A DNA stretch of 64,000 bases from Boseongicola aestuarii (GCF_900184815.1 NZ_FXXQ01000006.1:171872-235871), one strand, 5' to 3'; shown: positions 1 through 9,143, counted from the stretch's first letter. The notes: generated by a model not told the origin, from the sequence alone. Numbers and translations are program-made.

Positions 1-13
1 TCTGCGCCACAAC

Positions 14-682
14 TTGTTTATGGCAAATCTCGCATCTCTTCTGCGGCGCGTCGCAGCCCGCATGGTCGGGCACACCTTGGCGCTTGTCGCACGGTTCATC
101 ACGGCCGTGCGCGCTGACTGGCGAGGTATTGAGCCTGTTGCAAAGCAGCGTGTCTATTATGCCAATCATGTTAGCAACGCTGACATGCCCATGATCTGGA
201 CCGTCCTCCCAGGACATATTCGCAGGCAAACCAGACCAGTGGCAGCGGCTGACTACTGGCTTCAAAACAGGCTTCGGGCGTTTGTCGGGCCAGAGGTTTT
301 CAACTGCGTTCTTGTTGACCGCCGCCCGGAGGCGCGCACCGAGGATCCAATGGAAAAGATCATCGAAGCACTGGATGAGGGATCTTCTCTGATCATCTTT
401 CCGGAAGGTAACCGGAACATGACGGATGAACCACTTCTGCCCTTCCGAGCAGGTCTCTACAATATGGGCAAGGCGCGACCTGACGTGGATCTTGTTCCGA
501 CATGGATTGCGAATCTGAACGAGATCATGCCCAAAGGCGAAATCATTCCGTTGCCGCTGATATGTACAGTGACGTTCGGAGCCCCAATCCACGTCGAAGA
601 CGGAGAATCCAAGGACGCATTCCTGAAGCGGGCAGCTAGCGCATTGGTCGCGCTTTCGACCCCGCAGAGGGGATTTGACTGA
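14..682 (+). CDS. PlsC-like 1-acyl-glycerol-3-phosphate acyltransferase
   Basis: Probable lysophospholipid acyltransferase transferring a fatty acyl chain to lysophosphatidate or a related lipid at the inner membrane. The HX4D catalytic motif is visible as NHVSNAD near residue 51, and the substrate-binding FPEGNRN motif lies near residue 131. The frame is open to the left edge of the window. TTG at 14 or ATG at 20 are the first visible starts, so the true start may lie outside. About 222 residues is short but normal for small PlsC proteins. The stop overlaps the start of the CdsA-like gene by one base (TGATG), so the two are co-translated and probably act in the same lipid pathway. Confidence 0.8.
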   Translation: MFMANLASLLRRVAARMVGHTLALVARFITAVRADWRGIEPVAKQRVYYANHVSNADMPMIWTVLPGHIRRQTRPVAAADYWLQNRLRAFVGPEVFNCVLVDRRPEARTEDPMEKIIEALDEGSSLIIFPEGNRNMTDEPLLPFRAGLYNMGKARPDVDLVPTWIANLNEIMPKGEIIPLPLICTVTFGAPIHVEDGESKDAFLKRAASALVALSTPQRGFD

Positions 683-1626
683 TGGCCAGCCAGACTACGC
701 TTGATATTCTGCTTCTTAGCTTTGGCGTCTTCGGGCTTCTCATCGCGCTTACACTACTGGGCGAGTTTTTGCGTGCTCGCCTTCCCGTCGGTCAGACCAA
801 TCCAGTTGTTGAGGCCTTTATGGTGCGGGTTCACTCTTGGTGGGGTCTGACCATTGTTCTGTCGTTGGCGGTGTTGAGCGGAAAGGCCGGCGTCATTCTC
901 CTTTTTGGCTTCGTGAGCTTTGCGGCATTACGTGAATTCCTGACGTTTACCAGCAAGCGACAGGCCGATCACCTTTCGCTGGTCCTTGCATTTTTTGTGA
1001 TCTTGCCACTTCAATATGTTTTCGTCGCGTTTGACTGGATTGGCCTGTTCACGGTTCTTGTGCCTGTCTACGCATTTCTCCTTTTGCCCATCATCAGCGC
1101 TCTGAGAGGAGATACCAACCGGTTCCTAATCCGTGTGGCGGAAACACAATGGGCCCTGATGATCTGCGTTTATTGCATCAGTCATGTTCCGGCGCTTTTG
1201 ACGTATGACATGCCAGATGGATCGGATCGCTCGATCTTGCTTATCGTTTTCTTTGCGATGGTGGTGCAATTGGGGGATCTCTTCGAGTATTACGCCGGCC
1301 GCACTTTTGGACGCCGCAAAATTGCTCCGGGGCTGTCTCCGAAGACGCTGACTGGTCTCTTGGCAGGTGTCCTTGGCGCTGCCGTAGTAGGGGCGGTTTT
1401 AAGCTGGATTACTCCGTTTGGCGTTGCGGGTGCGGCCGCGATGGCTGCGCTGGCATCAATCACTGGTATGTTTGGCAGTATCGTTTTCGCCGCGATCAAA
1501 AGTGACAAGAGCGTCAAGGATTGGTCGCACCTCATTCCGGGGCAGGGTGGTTTCCTCGACCAATTGGACAGCGTAATTTTTGCAGCACCCGTGTTCTATC
1601 ATGTGACGCATTTGGTATGGGGGTGA
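682..1626 (+). CDS. CdsA-like phosphatidate cytidylyltransferase family protein
   Basis: Polytopic membrane protein of 314 residues with about eight hydrophobic segments. The C-terminal stretch SDKSVKDWSHLIPGQGGFLD, followed by QLDS, is the CDP-diglyceride synthetase signature (S-x-K-x-x-K-D ... P-G-x-G-G-x-x-D). That predicts CTP plus phosphatidate giving CDP-diacylglycerol. Several roseobacters are thought to carry a housekeeping CdsA elsewhere beside frr and uppS, so this copy is probably a paralogue working with the acyltransferase it overlaps. Family membership is clear from the motif; the exact substrate is inferred. Confidence 0.8.
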   Translation: MASQTTLDILLLSFGVFGLLIALTLLGEFLRARLPVGQTNPVVEAFMVRVHSWWGLTIVLSLAVLSGKAGVILLFGFVSFAALREFLTFTSKRQADHLSLVLAFFVILPLQYVFVAFDWIGLFTVLVPVYAFLLLPIISALRGDTNRFLIRVAETQWALMICVYCISHVPALLTYDMPDGSDRSILLIVFFAMVVQLGDLFEYYAGRTFGRRKIAPGLSPKTLTGLLAGVLGAAVVGAVLSWITPFGVAGAAAMAALASITGMFGSIVFAAIKSDKSVKDWSHLIPGQGGFLDQLDSVIFAAPVFYHVTHLVWG

Positions 1627-2049
1627 AGATTAGCTCGCCGAAACAACCGCCAAAACGTTACTTGGATGGTTTGCCGCCGGGATAAAACCCTATGATGTTT
1701 TGCGCCTCCCTGTTTCACTCGTGCGGCGGGCCTCAAACAGCGCGTAGCGTTTGGTGCAATGAGCGGTCAAATCCAACGCTAGCTTTGTAAGTTTGCTCAC
1801 GGATTTGGTCCAATGAGACGGCCGTAAGTGCCTCAAAGTTCACTTAAAGCAATCTCCGTTTTGCCAACTTTCCTGCATACCACTGAAGGTTAACGGGTAG
1901 GTTCTACCTGTCACAAAAGGATCGCGAATGGCGTGCGTCGAGCAATTGACCAACTTCCAGAACGCTGCATTTTGCGCGAACTCTTTAACTGTGGAGGCAT
2001 CCCCTTTCGGACAACAGAAAGCGATGAAGGGGAATTCACCTGAGCTTAT
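1627..2049. other. intergenic stretch, no convincing gene
   Basis: I see no gene with a start codon here. A short protein-like open frame without a start runs from 1634 to about 1747 on the plus strand and may be a remnant. Two near-identical 17-18 base segments (TTTGGTGCAATGAGCGG at 1750 and TTTGGTCCAATGAGACGG at 1804) form a direct repeat 54 bases apart. The promoter of the FHA gene should lie in the right half. Confidence 0.4.
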
Positions 2050-2718
2050 GTGGTATGCATGGCGATCTTGATCAATCTGCAGAGGCTGTTCGCGCGCGAT
2101 ACTACAGGCCCGTTGCCTGAACCTGAAACGATGCCAGACGCGAACGAGACTACGCAGACAATTGACAATGTTGTGGGCATAGACGCCGCCAAAATCGGCG
2201 GCCCCGTCGGGACAACAAATACGAACGGCGATCCGTCTGGGCGACCAAGTGGTCGCAGCGGTCGTGTGCGCACGAGGCTTTTACCAGAGGGTGAAGAGGA
2301 CAAGCCGTATTCACCCGGTGAAGGTTCGGACCACAACGGGGGTGGGCAAGTGCGTCGTCCGGTCGGATGGCTAGTGATAATTGACGGTCCCGGAACTGGA
2401 GACTGGTTCGCTCTGGAAAGCGGACTGACCCATTTGGGGCGCGGCGCGGACCAGAATGTCTGTATCGACTTCGGGGATCAGACCATTTCGCGTCAAAGCC
2501 ATGCGTTTATCACTTATGATATTGCGCACCACCGTCTACAACTCAGCCATGGCGAGAGCAGAAACCGCACACGGCTGAACGGCGTTGTGGTTGACGGTAA
2601 AGTTGCGTTGACCCACGGCGACAGCATCTCAATTGGCAAGACGACTCTGCGGATTGCGGTATTCTGCGACGATCAATTCAGCTGGCCTCCCATAATCGAC
2701 AAAGGAGGATCGAAATGA
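2050..2718 (+). CDS. FHA-domain protein
   Basis: A cytoplasmic phosphothreonine-recognition protein of 222 residues. The first half is polar, low-complexity and probably disordered. The FHA fold occupies about residues 110-205, with the conserved pattern of a GRG turn (THLGRGADQNVCI), a SRQSHA strand (the S-R-x-H core), and an LNG turn followed by HGDSISIG. GTG at 2050 or ATG at 2059 could be the start; a GGGGA element sits near 2029. The stop overlaps the next gene by four bases (ATGA), tying it to the PP2C phosphatase. FHA proteins usually read the mark written by a Ser/Thr kinase, but none is visible nearby. Confidence 0.82.
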   Translation: MVCMAILINLQRLFARDTTGPLPEPETMPDANETTQTIDNVVGIDAAKIGGPVGTTNTNGDPSGRPSGRSGRVRTRLLPEGEEDKPYSPGEGSDHNGGGQVRRPVGWLVIIDGPGTGDWFALESGLTHLGRGADQNVCIDFGDQTISRQSHAFITYDIAHHRLQLSHGESRNRTRLNGVVVDGKVALTHGDSISIGKTTLRIAVFCDDQFSWPPIIDKGGSK

Positions 2719-3599
2719 CCTCACAAACATACGCTCGTTATGATGTGGCCACGGCCCTTGGGCAGGGCATGCGGGAAATACAGGAAGACGCTGTTGTGAC
2801 GGATTTCCCGGCAGGTATGGACGTCGGCTTCGTGGTTCTTGCGGATGGCATGGGCGGGCACGCGGCCGGCGAGATCGCCAGTTTGATCCTTGTGACTGAA
2901 GTGTTCGCCGAGCTTAAATTCAAGCTGGCTGATTTGAAAAAACATGAAGAGCATATCCCGGCAATTCTGAAAAACGCAGCGATGACTTCCAATGCATGCA
3001 TCCGCGACTACGTTTCAGAAAACCCCGGCAATTACGGAATGGGCGCTACTCTGGTGGCGCCATTGCTGATTGAAGACCGCCTGTATTGGATTTCTGTTGG
3101 GGACTCGCCGCTTTACCTACAGCGCGGCGGAAAAATTCGGCAGTTGAATGAAGATCACTCGATGGCACCGGAAATTGATGGCATGGTATCTTCGGGATTG
3201 CTATCGCCCGAGGAGGCTCTTGATCATCCTGACCGAAATTGCCTCCGTTCAGTGCTGCTGGGTGATAGCGTGGCCAAGATCGACTGCCCCCAAGACCCTT
3301 TGCAAGTGGAGGAAGGCGACATAATCTTGGTTGCCAGTGACGGACTTCAATCCTTGCGCGATTCCGAGATTTCCACCGTTCTGCGAGAGAACGAGGAGCG
3401 TTCGGCGACAGAGATTGCGTTTGCGCTTCTCAAGACAGTGAATGCGCTGAAGGATCCCGATCAGGACAATATTTCAATCTCAATAATCAAAGTGAACCGC
3501 TCGCAGGCGGCGTCGATGATTGTCCCTCAATATCGCTCGCGTCGCGCTGCCGGGGCCATGTCTCAAACGCGATTGCTTTCATTCTACGGCAAGAACTGA
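2715..3599 (+). CDS. PP2C-family Ser/Thr protein phosphatase
   Basis: A metal-dependent phosphatase of 294 residues. PPM motifs appear in order: QEDAVV near residue 27, DGMGGHAAGE near residue 44 (metal-binding Asp and Gly), GMGATL, the GDS strand, SDGL, and the terminal DQDNIS metal site. A full set of acidic metal ligands is present, so the enzyme should be active. It would remove phosphate from Ser or Thr of proteins, probably including ligands of the FHA protein it overlaps by four bases. FHA-PP2C-kinase sets occur with type VI secretion loci, but no secretion gene is seen here. Its 3' end overlaps an opposing remnant by about 20 bases. Confidence 0.9.
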   Translation: MTSQTYARYDVATALGQGMREIQEDAVVTDFPAGMDVGFVVLADGMGGHAAGEIASLILVTEVFAELKFKLADLKKHEEHIPAILKNAAMTSNACIRDYVSENPGNYGMGATLVAPLLIEDRLYWISVGDSPLYLQRGGKIRQLNEDHSMAPEIDGMVSSGLLSPEEALDHPDRNCLRSVLLGDSVAKIDCPQDPLQVEEGDIILVASDGLQSLRDSEISTVLRENEERSATEIAFALLKTVNALKDPDQDNISISIIKVNRSQAASMIVPQYRSRRAAGAMSQTRLLSFYGKN

Positions 3600-3899
3600 G
3601 TCCAGCAGCTTTCCAATTGCTCTGAGTAGTTTGTTTGCGAACAGTGCTTCGTCTTCCGAACCGCTTATCTGCGCCTCTGATCTGACATCGCCCAACATTG
3701 TGATAGCCGCAGCGTGTAATAACCCGCCGCTATTGAGGTATTCATCTATCGTATGCTGTCCTTACAAAAGGACGGTACCGGCCGGAAGTTCATTACGAAC
3801 GTCTAGGTGAAGAGTTCCGCGGCTTTCGCAGGAGCTATCTAAATTGATCACTTCGTTGCGCTGCAAGATTCCGTCTCCCGTCGGGTTGTACTCAAGTCA
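3579..3899 (-). pseudogene. probable decayed gene, family not recognised
   Basis: On the minus strand a protein-like frame of 105 codons runs from 3896 to the stop at 3579-3581. It is broken by an in-frame TAA at 3762-3764 and preceded by TGA at 3897-3899. The segment after the TAA reads like a real protein, including HTIDEYLNSGGLLHAAAITM and ANKLLRAIGKLLDSVLAVE, with regular amphipathic helices. No ATG start precedes it. I cannot name the family. It may be a pseudogene, or a gene carrying a sequencing error. It lies tail-to-tail with the PP2C gene and upstream of the TRAP operon terminator. Confidence 0.4.
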
Positions 3900-3993
3900 C
3901 GGCAACAGGCCCCCGACACTTCCTCGTTAATTCCCGTTCAAGGAGAGAATGTGACTAGAATTAAGTAGGTTGTGGATCTGTTCGGACCAAACG

Positions 3994-4018
3994 AAAAACG
4001 GCCCCCGATAGGGAGCCG
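3994..4018 (-). terminator. intrinsic terminator of the TRAP operon
   Basis: Read on the minus strand, an 8-base stem CGGCTCCC / GGGGGCCG with a four-base loop is followed by five T residues. It lies 40 bases after the dctM-type stop and ends the TRAP transcript. Confidence 0.75.
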
Positions 4019-4057
4019 CTTCATACTTTTTCTTGCTGTTCAGCAGGACGCGTTTGG

Positions 4058-5494
4058 CTAGTTTCCGTAAGCCACCGATGGCAGCCAGGTCACAAGGGCC
4101 GGGAACTCGAAAACGATAAACAGGCCGAGGATTTGCAGAAGAACAAACGGGATCACACCTTTGTAGATATGAGCGATTGTCACACCTGGCGGGCAGACGC
4201 CCTTCAAATAGAACAGAGCAAATCCCACAGGTGGCGTCAAAAACGACGTTTGTAATGTCACGGCCACCAATATCGCGAACCAGGTCACGACTGGTTCCGC
4301 AACCTGATTGAAGTCCGGGATGTCGCCTTCGATACCGAGACCCTGAATAATTGGAAGCATCAGTGGCATGATGATAATCGTTATCTCGATCCAATCGAGC
4401 AGGAACCCTAGTAGGAAGATTATGAACAGGATGAACAAGATAACCGAGTAGGGGTCGCTGAAAACCGATAAGACCAAACCTTCGATGATCTCATCTCCAC
4501 CATACCGACGCAGGATGAAAGCAAAGAAATTGGCGGCCAAGAAGATACCGACAATGTAGCCGGATGTGTTCAAAGTCGAACGACTTACTTCTTTCAGGAC
4601 CTTGAAGTTAAGTCTTCTGTTGGCAAGCGCCAGAAGTGTCGCCCCCAAGGCGCCCAAGCCAGAGGCTTCGGTCGGCGTTGCGATACCTCCAAAAATCGAG
4701 CCAAGCACGAGAAGGATAAGAAACATCGGCGGGACGACCGCCTTCAACACTTCAAACACAACCGGCCAGCCAACCTCCTCGGTTTTCTCCGGAGGTGGCA
4801 TCGAGTCGGGCTTGATCAGGCCATAAATGACGATGAACGTGATATAGAGTGCACCTAGTATTAGTCCCGGAAAGAGGGCGCCCATGAACAGGTCACCAAG
4901 GCTGATAGCCAATTGGTCCGACATGATTACCAACATGATGGATGGCGGAATGAGAATACCAAGTGTGCCGGCCGACGCGATGGTGCCCGTCGCGATCGGT
5001 TTTGAGTAGTTCTGCGCCATCATGGCAGGCAGCGCCATGACACCAAGAAGGGTAACGGACGCACCGATAACACCGGTTGATGCTGCAAGAATGATCCCGA
5101 TCAACAATACCGTTAGCGACAAGCCGCCTCGTAGTCCGCCAAATAGCTTCTGCATCGCATGCATCATGCGCTGAGCGACCCCGGATTGATCCAGCATCAA
5201 ACCCATGAAGATGAACATTGGCAGAGCGACAAGAACTGGATTCTTAACTGTGCTGCCGAAAATCCGTCCCGAAAGTGCCCCAAGTTTTTGATAATCAATC
5301 CCTGTGCGGTCAAATTCGATAAGACCGCGGAAAAAACTGCGGTTAGGATCGAGGAACACCTCGGCAATCACCACGAATACAAGGCTGACCCCGACAAGAG
5401 CCATCGCAACCGGAATGCCGCGGAACAGCATCCAGATGAACGTCAAGAACATCGCAATGACCGCGATTTCGTTAAGTGTCAGTAGTTCAAACAT
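4058..5494 (-). CDS. TRAP transporter large permease (DctM family)
   Basis: The 12-helix membrane subunit of a sodium-coupled TRAP transporter, 478 residues, hydrophobic throughout. DctM-type landmarks include an N-terminal FRGIPVAMALVGVS segment, the IMSDQL-containing repeat and a C-terminal LTPPVGFALFYLKG motif. The loop with RTGIDYQKLGALSGRIFGS matches the mannitol/chloroaromatic or alpha-keto-acid (TakP-type) subfamily rather than the C4-dicarboxylate type. The three-base gap to the small permease makes an operon with it. The substrate cannot be read from the permease. A roseobacter taurine TRAP system (TauKLM) is one possibility given the neighbours. Confidence 0.9.
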   Translation of the reverse strand: MFELLTLNEIAVIAMFLTFIWMLFRGIPVAMALVGVSLVFVVIAEVFLDPNRSFFRGLIEFDRTGIDYQKLGALSGRIFGSTVKNPVLVALPMFIFMGLMLDQSGVAQRMMHAMQKLFGGLRGGLSLTVLLIGIILAASTGVIGASVTLLGVMALPAMMAQNYSKPIATGTIASAGTLGILIPPSIMLVIMSDQLAISLGDLFMGALFPGLILGALYITFIVIYGLIKPDSMPPPEKTEEVGWPVVFEVLKAVVPPMFLILLVLGSIFGGIATPTEASGLGALGATLLALANRRLNFKVLKEVSRSTLNTSGYIVGIFLAANFFAFILRRYGGDEIIEGLVLSVFSDPYSVILFILFIIFLLGFLLDWIEITIIIMPLMLPIIQGLGIEGDIPDFNQVAEPVVTWFAILVAVTLQTSFLTPPVGFALFYLKGVCPPGVTIAHIYKGVIPFVLLQILGLFIVFEFPALVTWLPSVAYGN

Positions 5495-5497
5495 GGT

Positions 5498-6301
5498 TTA
5501 CGACCCTGCCTTGCGCGATGTGTCCAAAGCGCGAAGTGCGAGGACGAGGATAGGCGCCAAGATCAGTGCCGCCACAACTGTATATGTGAGCTCGTAAGGG
5601 CCAAATTCGATTTCGCCGAATGCCGGGCCTCTGCTGATATCGCGGTTTGAGGTTCCCTCTTCTGCAAGAAGAGACATCGTGAGGTACAAGCCATAATAAA
5701 TTGTCAGATTGAGCAACAGGAAGGTTGCCGGAAAAGCCGCCCAGAGTTGCCTCCAAAGCTTCGGCTCATGCAGGCGTTTGAGGTTTCTCACAATGGCAGA
5801 CCAGCAGGCGATGCCGATGAAAACAAACGCTGCGTTCATGAAACATTTCAAAATCCATAGGTTATGCAGCCCGTTCGGGCTGTCAGAACCCTCGTCGGCG
5901 CGGACGGAACTTACCGCATAGTCGTAAGTCACATCCCAGGACAGAATAATGAAGGGCAGGAAAAGCCACCCGATTGCAAAGAGGTTGGTGCGCGTCTTTT
6001 TGTCTTCGGGGAAGTTGTCGTAAAGGATATCGACGCGCACGTGGCTATCAGTTGTCACCGCGTATCCGACGCCCATCAGGACGGCTGCACCATAAAGCCA
6101 CCACTGCAAATCATCGAGCCAGGCTTGGTTCATTCCGTTGTTGCGCAGGATGACCTGTGCGGTGATAGCCACCATCAAGATCGGGAAGAGCCATGCGGCG
6201 ATATTCGAGAGTTGGACGACAAAGCGGTCGCCCCTGTTGTGTTCGTCGCGCCCGACCTCACCGGGATCGGATATTGCAACGATTTCTTCGACGTTATCCA
6301 T
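5498..6301 (-). CDS. TRAP transporter small permease (DctQ family)
   Basis: Four-helix small membrane subunit of about 267 residues, longer than classic DctQ (about 170) but usual for the TakP/mannitol subfamily. ATG at 6301 is preferred over upstream starts because it follows a GGGATCTC ribosome-binding site and begins the soluble MDNVEEIVAIS segment. Helices start near residues 33, 68, 110 and 150, with extra hydrophobic segments near 190 and 235. The DSHVRVDI loop is typical of DctQ proteins. It pairs with the large permease that follows three bases downstream. Confidence 0.85.
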   Translation of the reverse strand: MDNVEEIVAISDPGEVGRDEHNRGDRFVVQLSNIAAWLFPILMVAITAQVILRNNGMNQAWLDDLQWWLYGAAVLMGVGYAVTTDSHVRVDILYDNFPEDKKTRTNLFAIGWLFLPFIILSWDVTYDYAVSSVRADEGSDSPNGLHNLWILKCFMNAAFVFIGIACWSAIVRNLKRLHEPKLWRQLWAAFPATFLLLNLTIYYGLYLTMSLLAEEGTSNRDISRGPAFGEIEFGPYELTYTVVAALILAPILVLALRALDTSRKAGS

Positions 6302-6338
6302 GATGAGATCCCTCGGGGTTCTTGGTGCGTCGCGCAAA

Positions 6339-6361
6339 AGGGGCAGCAACTGGCTGCCCCT
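6339..6361 (-). terminator. hairpin between TRAP binding-protein and permease genes
   Basis: A perfect 9-base stem AGGGGCAGC / GCTGCCCCT with a 5-base loop, followed on the minus strand by TTTTG. It probably attenuates transcription or protects the 3' end of the binding-protein mRNA, so that more binding protein than permease is made. Confidence 0.6.
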
Positions 6362-6386
6362 CTCGTTCAATATTTAGCCAGCAATA

Positions 6387-7436
6387 TCAGTTGCGTGGAC
6401 GCTTAAGATAAATGTTGTCGCTCCAGACTTTGTACCCTTCGCGGAATTCCTGAAGGTCAGCCCATACTTCTGCAAAAAATTCATCTTCGGCGGCCAATTC
6501 GGCCGCAACTTCAGTCCATGCACCTTCGAATGCATCAAGCATCTCGTCAGGCCACTGGCGGATCGTCACGCCATTTTTTTCTACGTTCTCGACCATTGCT
6601 CCGAAGTTGACGGCTTCGCCTTCGGCGTAGTTCGTGGTGATGTTCGCAAGACAAGCGACTTCGATCTGCTTTTGAGACTTCTCGTCAAGATCTTCCCAAA
6701 CATCCTTGTTGATCAACAATTCGAACATGGTTGCAGGCTGGTGCCAGCCGGGGAAGTAGTTATTTGACGCGATGTTGTAGAAGCCGAGACGCTGGTCGAT
6801 GAGCGGCATCGAGAATTCCGTCGCATCGATCGCACCGCGCTCGAGTGCCGGGAAGATGTCTCCCGCCGCCAGAAGCGATGTCGACACACCAAGGCGCTGC
6901 ATGACTTCCGCGCCGAGGCCAAAGAAACGCATGTTCAAGCCTTCGAGATCAGCGACCGAGTTGATTGGTTCTTTGAACCAACCGGATGTTTCCGGTGCGA
7001 TGATGCCGCAAGGAAGCACCTTAACGTTATAACCGTTCTGGTCATACATCCGCTGGAACAGCTCGTGTCCATCATCATAAAGCATCCATGCGAGGAACTC
7101 GCCGGCTTCCGGACCGAATGGAACGGCAGCGAAAAGCGATGCAGAAGTGATCTTTCCCTGCCAATAACCAGAGGTCGTATAGGCCGCATCGACTGAACCG
7201 CCGGAAACAGCGTCGAGAGCTTCCAGCGTCGGCACGAGCTCGCCCGGATCAAAGTGTTCGAACTCCACGTCGCTGGCGATGCTGTTGATTTTCTCAACGA
7301 AGTCGACGCCGGCTGTGCCGAGGATTGGAAGGTTGCGCGAAAACGCGGACGTCATTTCGATGACTTCCTGCGCCTGTGCAGTACCGCCGGTTGCCATAAC
7401 GGCAGCAAGCCCCGCCGCGATTGTTTTGTTTCTCAT
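6387..7436 (-). CDS. TRAP transporter periplasmic substrate-binding protein (DctP/TakP type)
   Basis: Extracytoplasmic solute receptor of 349 residues. ATG at 7436 is chosen because GGAGGAAAAC lies directly upstream and the product then starts with a classic signal peptide (MRNKTIAAGLAAVMATGG, cleavage after AQA). The mature protein carries the DctP fold, with the ligand-contact strand LEGLNMRFFGLGAEVMQRLG and the FPALERGAIDATE motif. Subfamily features are those of TakP-like receptors, which bind small monocarboxylates or related acids. Its location beside the taurine cluster makes a taurine-type ligand conceivable, but no TauR-like box is seen in front of it, so that link is unproven. Confidence 0.88.
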   Translation of the reverse strand: MRNKTIAAGLAAVMATGGTAQAQEVIEMTSAFSRNLPILGTAGVDFVEKINSIASDVEFEHFDPGELVPTLEALDAVSGGSVDAAYTTSGYWQGKITSASLFAAVPFGPEAGEFLAWMLYDDGHELFQRMYDQNGYNVKVLPCGIIAPETSGWFKEPINSVADLEGLNMRFFGLGAEVMQRLGVSTSLLAAGDIFPALERGAIDATEFSMPLIDQRLGFYNIASNNYFPGWHQPATMFELLINKDVWEDLDEKSQKQIEVACLANITTNYAEGEAVNFGAMVENVEKNGVTIRQWPDEMLDAFEGAWTEVAAELAAEDEFFAEVWADLQEFREGYKVWSDNIYLKRPRN

Positions 7437-7930
7437 AGTTTTCCTCCGGTTTAACACCCATTCTTGGGCAGTTTTGGTAAACTTTCCGAACCAATAGCCC
7501 AAAGCTTTGGATTCAGATAGCCTGTTTTTTTTGGTCAGTTAGTGCGTCCGCTTACTTTTCCGCCCATTTCGGACGTCGCAAATGCACAAGCAGAACTCAT
7601 GCACATGTCAGTAAGTGTCCGTTGGCTAAATCCCCCCTGCACCCAAGCCGAGTGCGTCTTCGTATAAGCTCTCCTGGAAGCGATCTTTGAATTCTTGTGC
7701 TTTTCCCAGTTTCCCCAAAGTAGGAGAAAAATCAACTTTGTCCACTTCCTATTTAGACGTCGCCAGCAAGCCAACGAAAACGACGGGCTCCCGTGATCAC
7801 TTCAAAGCCTCATCAAGGTGAATTTTCTGGAATTGAAGGGTGAAATGCTCTATTTTTCAAAGAGCTGCAGTTGCTAGACGCAGCACTTATCAAGAACCAG
7901 ATAACGCTGAGAAGACCATCCGGGGCCCAT
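7437..7930. other. divergent intergenic region with a possible remnant
   Basis: About 490 bases separate the TRAP receptor from the DegT-type gene and must hold both promoters. No TauR-like CTGGNCCTA box is visible. On the minus strand an open frame at 7626-7748 encodes a protein-like stretch (EFKDRFQESLYEDALGLGAG) bounded by stops and without a good start. A GTG at 7745 could begin a 39-residue product but has no ribosome-binding site. I read it as the tail of a lost gene. Confidence 0.4.
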
Positions 7931-9139
7931 ATGACAGTCAAAGCTTTTCAGGGAAGTTTTACCCAGCAGGAACCACTTCCAGCTGCGGCAATTCAAGCGG
8001 CTAGCGCGGTATTGTCGGGCGGCAGGCTGCATAGATACGGGAATGCCCAAGGAGAGATTTCGCAGGCCGCCGCGTTAGAGGAGGCTTTTGCAAATTGGCA
8101 AGGTGCGCAATTTTGTCTTGCGCTAACATCCGGTGGTCAGGCGCTTCAGATTGCGCTTCGGGCTGTGACAGTTTGTCCGGGGGATCTTGTATTAACCAAT
8201 GCCTTCACATTGGCCCCCGTGCCCGGCGCAATCGCAGCCGTAGGTGCAAAGGCCGTTCTTGTCGAATCGTCTGATGACCTGACAATTGATCTAGATGATC
8301 TGGAGGCGAAGGCCCGCAGTTCAGGCGCGCGCGTCCTGCTTTTGTCGCATATGCGCGGACATATTGCAGACATGGATAGGGTCGTGGATATCTGTGATCG
8401 CTTCAAGGTGGCCTTGGTTGAGGACTGCGCTCATACGATGGGCGCGCGATTTGCCGATAAGCGATCCGGCAGCCATGGCGTGGTTTCGTGTTTTTCGACC
8501 CAGACTTATAAGCATATCAATTCGGGTGAAGGTGGTTTTCTGACCACCGACAACGTTGAGATTGCCGCGCGTGCAACAATGCTTTCGGGCAGCTACATGA
8601 ATTTCATGCGCCATGGAGCCGGGCCAGAAGAAGCCGCCTATGAGAAAGTACGTTACGAAACCCCCAATATGTCTGCGCGGATGGACAATCTGCGCGCGTC
8701 GATCCTTATACCTCAACTTGCGGATCTGGATGAGAATGTCCGACGCTGGAATAAGCGTCACTCGGTCTTGGTTGAAGCATTGTTCGGCGTCGAAGGTGTT
8801 GAAATGCCCAAAGGTCATCCAAAGATGGTGCGGGTTGGGTCTTCGTTTCAGTTCAGACTGCCTAAGGCGAGCGATGAGAAATGCAGAAGTCTGGTGGCCC
8901 AAGCGGCGGCGCTGGGGGTTGAATTGAAGTGGTTTGGAGCAGCCGAACCAGTGGGCTTCACCTCGAACCATAAGAGCTGGCGGTATCTTCAGTCGCAGTA
9001 TCTCCCAATAACAGACGAGATCTTGCGCACCTTGTTTGACATGCGGGTACCACTGACGTTCTCACTTGAGAACTGCGCTCATATTGGACGTATCCTGCGA
9101 TACGTTATGGAAACTGAGATCGCGTTCGATCCTGCCTGA
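7931..9139 (+). CDS. DegT/DnrJ/EryC1/StrS-family PLP aminotransferase
   Basis: A sugar-aminotransferase-type fold of 402 residues. ATG at 7931 is preferred over an in-frame TTG at 7871 because the conserved fold begins right after it. The PLP lysine sits in STQTYKHINSGEGG, the DegT-family active-site pattern, and VEDCAHTMGA supplies the cofactor-ring Asp. Family members transfer an amino group from glutamate to keto sugars or related ketones. No other sugar-nucleotide gene is adjacent, so the substrate is unknown. The gene ends four bases from the convergent pta stop. It could be an orphan or a taurine-cluster accessory. Confidence 0.85.
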   Translation: MTVKAFQGSFTQQEPLPAAAIQAASAVLSGGRLHRYGNAQGEISQAAALEEAFANWQGAQFCLALTSGGQALQIALRAVTVCPGDLVLTNAFTLAPVPGAIAAVGAKAVLVESSDDLTIDLDDLEAKARSSGARVLLLSHMRGHIADMDRVVDICDRFKVALVEDCAHTMGARFADKRSGSHGVVSCFSTQTYKHINSGEGGFLTTDNVEIAARATMLSGSYMNFMRHGAGPEEAAYEKVRYETPNMSARMDNLRASILIPQLADLDENVRRWNKRHSVLVEALFGVEGVEMPKGHPKMVRVGSSFQFRLPKASDEKCRSLVAQAAALGVELKWFGAAEPVGFTSNHKSWRYLQSQYLPITDEILRTLFDMRVPLTFSLENCAHIGRILRYVMETEIAFDPA

Positions 9140-9143
9140 AGTA

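Noticed and set aside
6387..7436. Firm naming of the TRAP system as the taurine transporter TauKLM
   Set aside because: A complete tauABC is present and no TauR-like box precedes the TRAP operon, so the name would be a guess.
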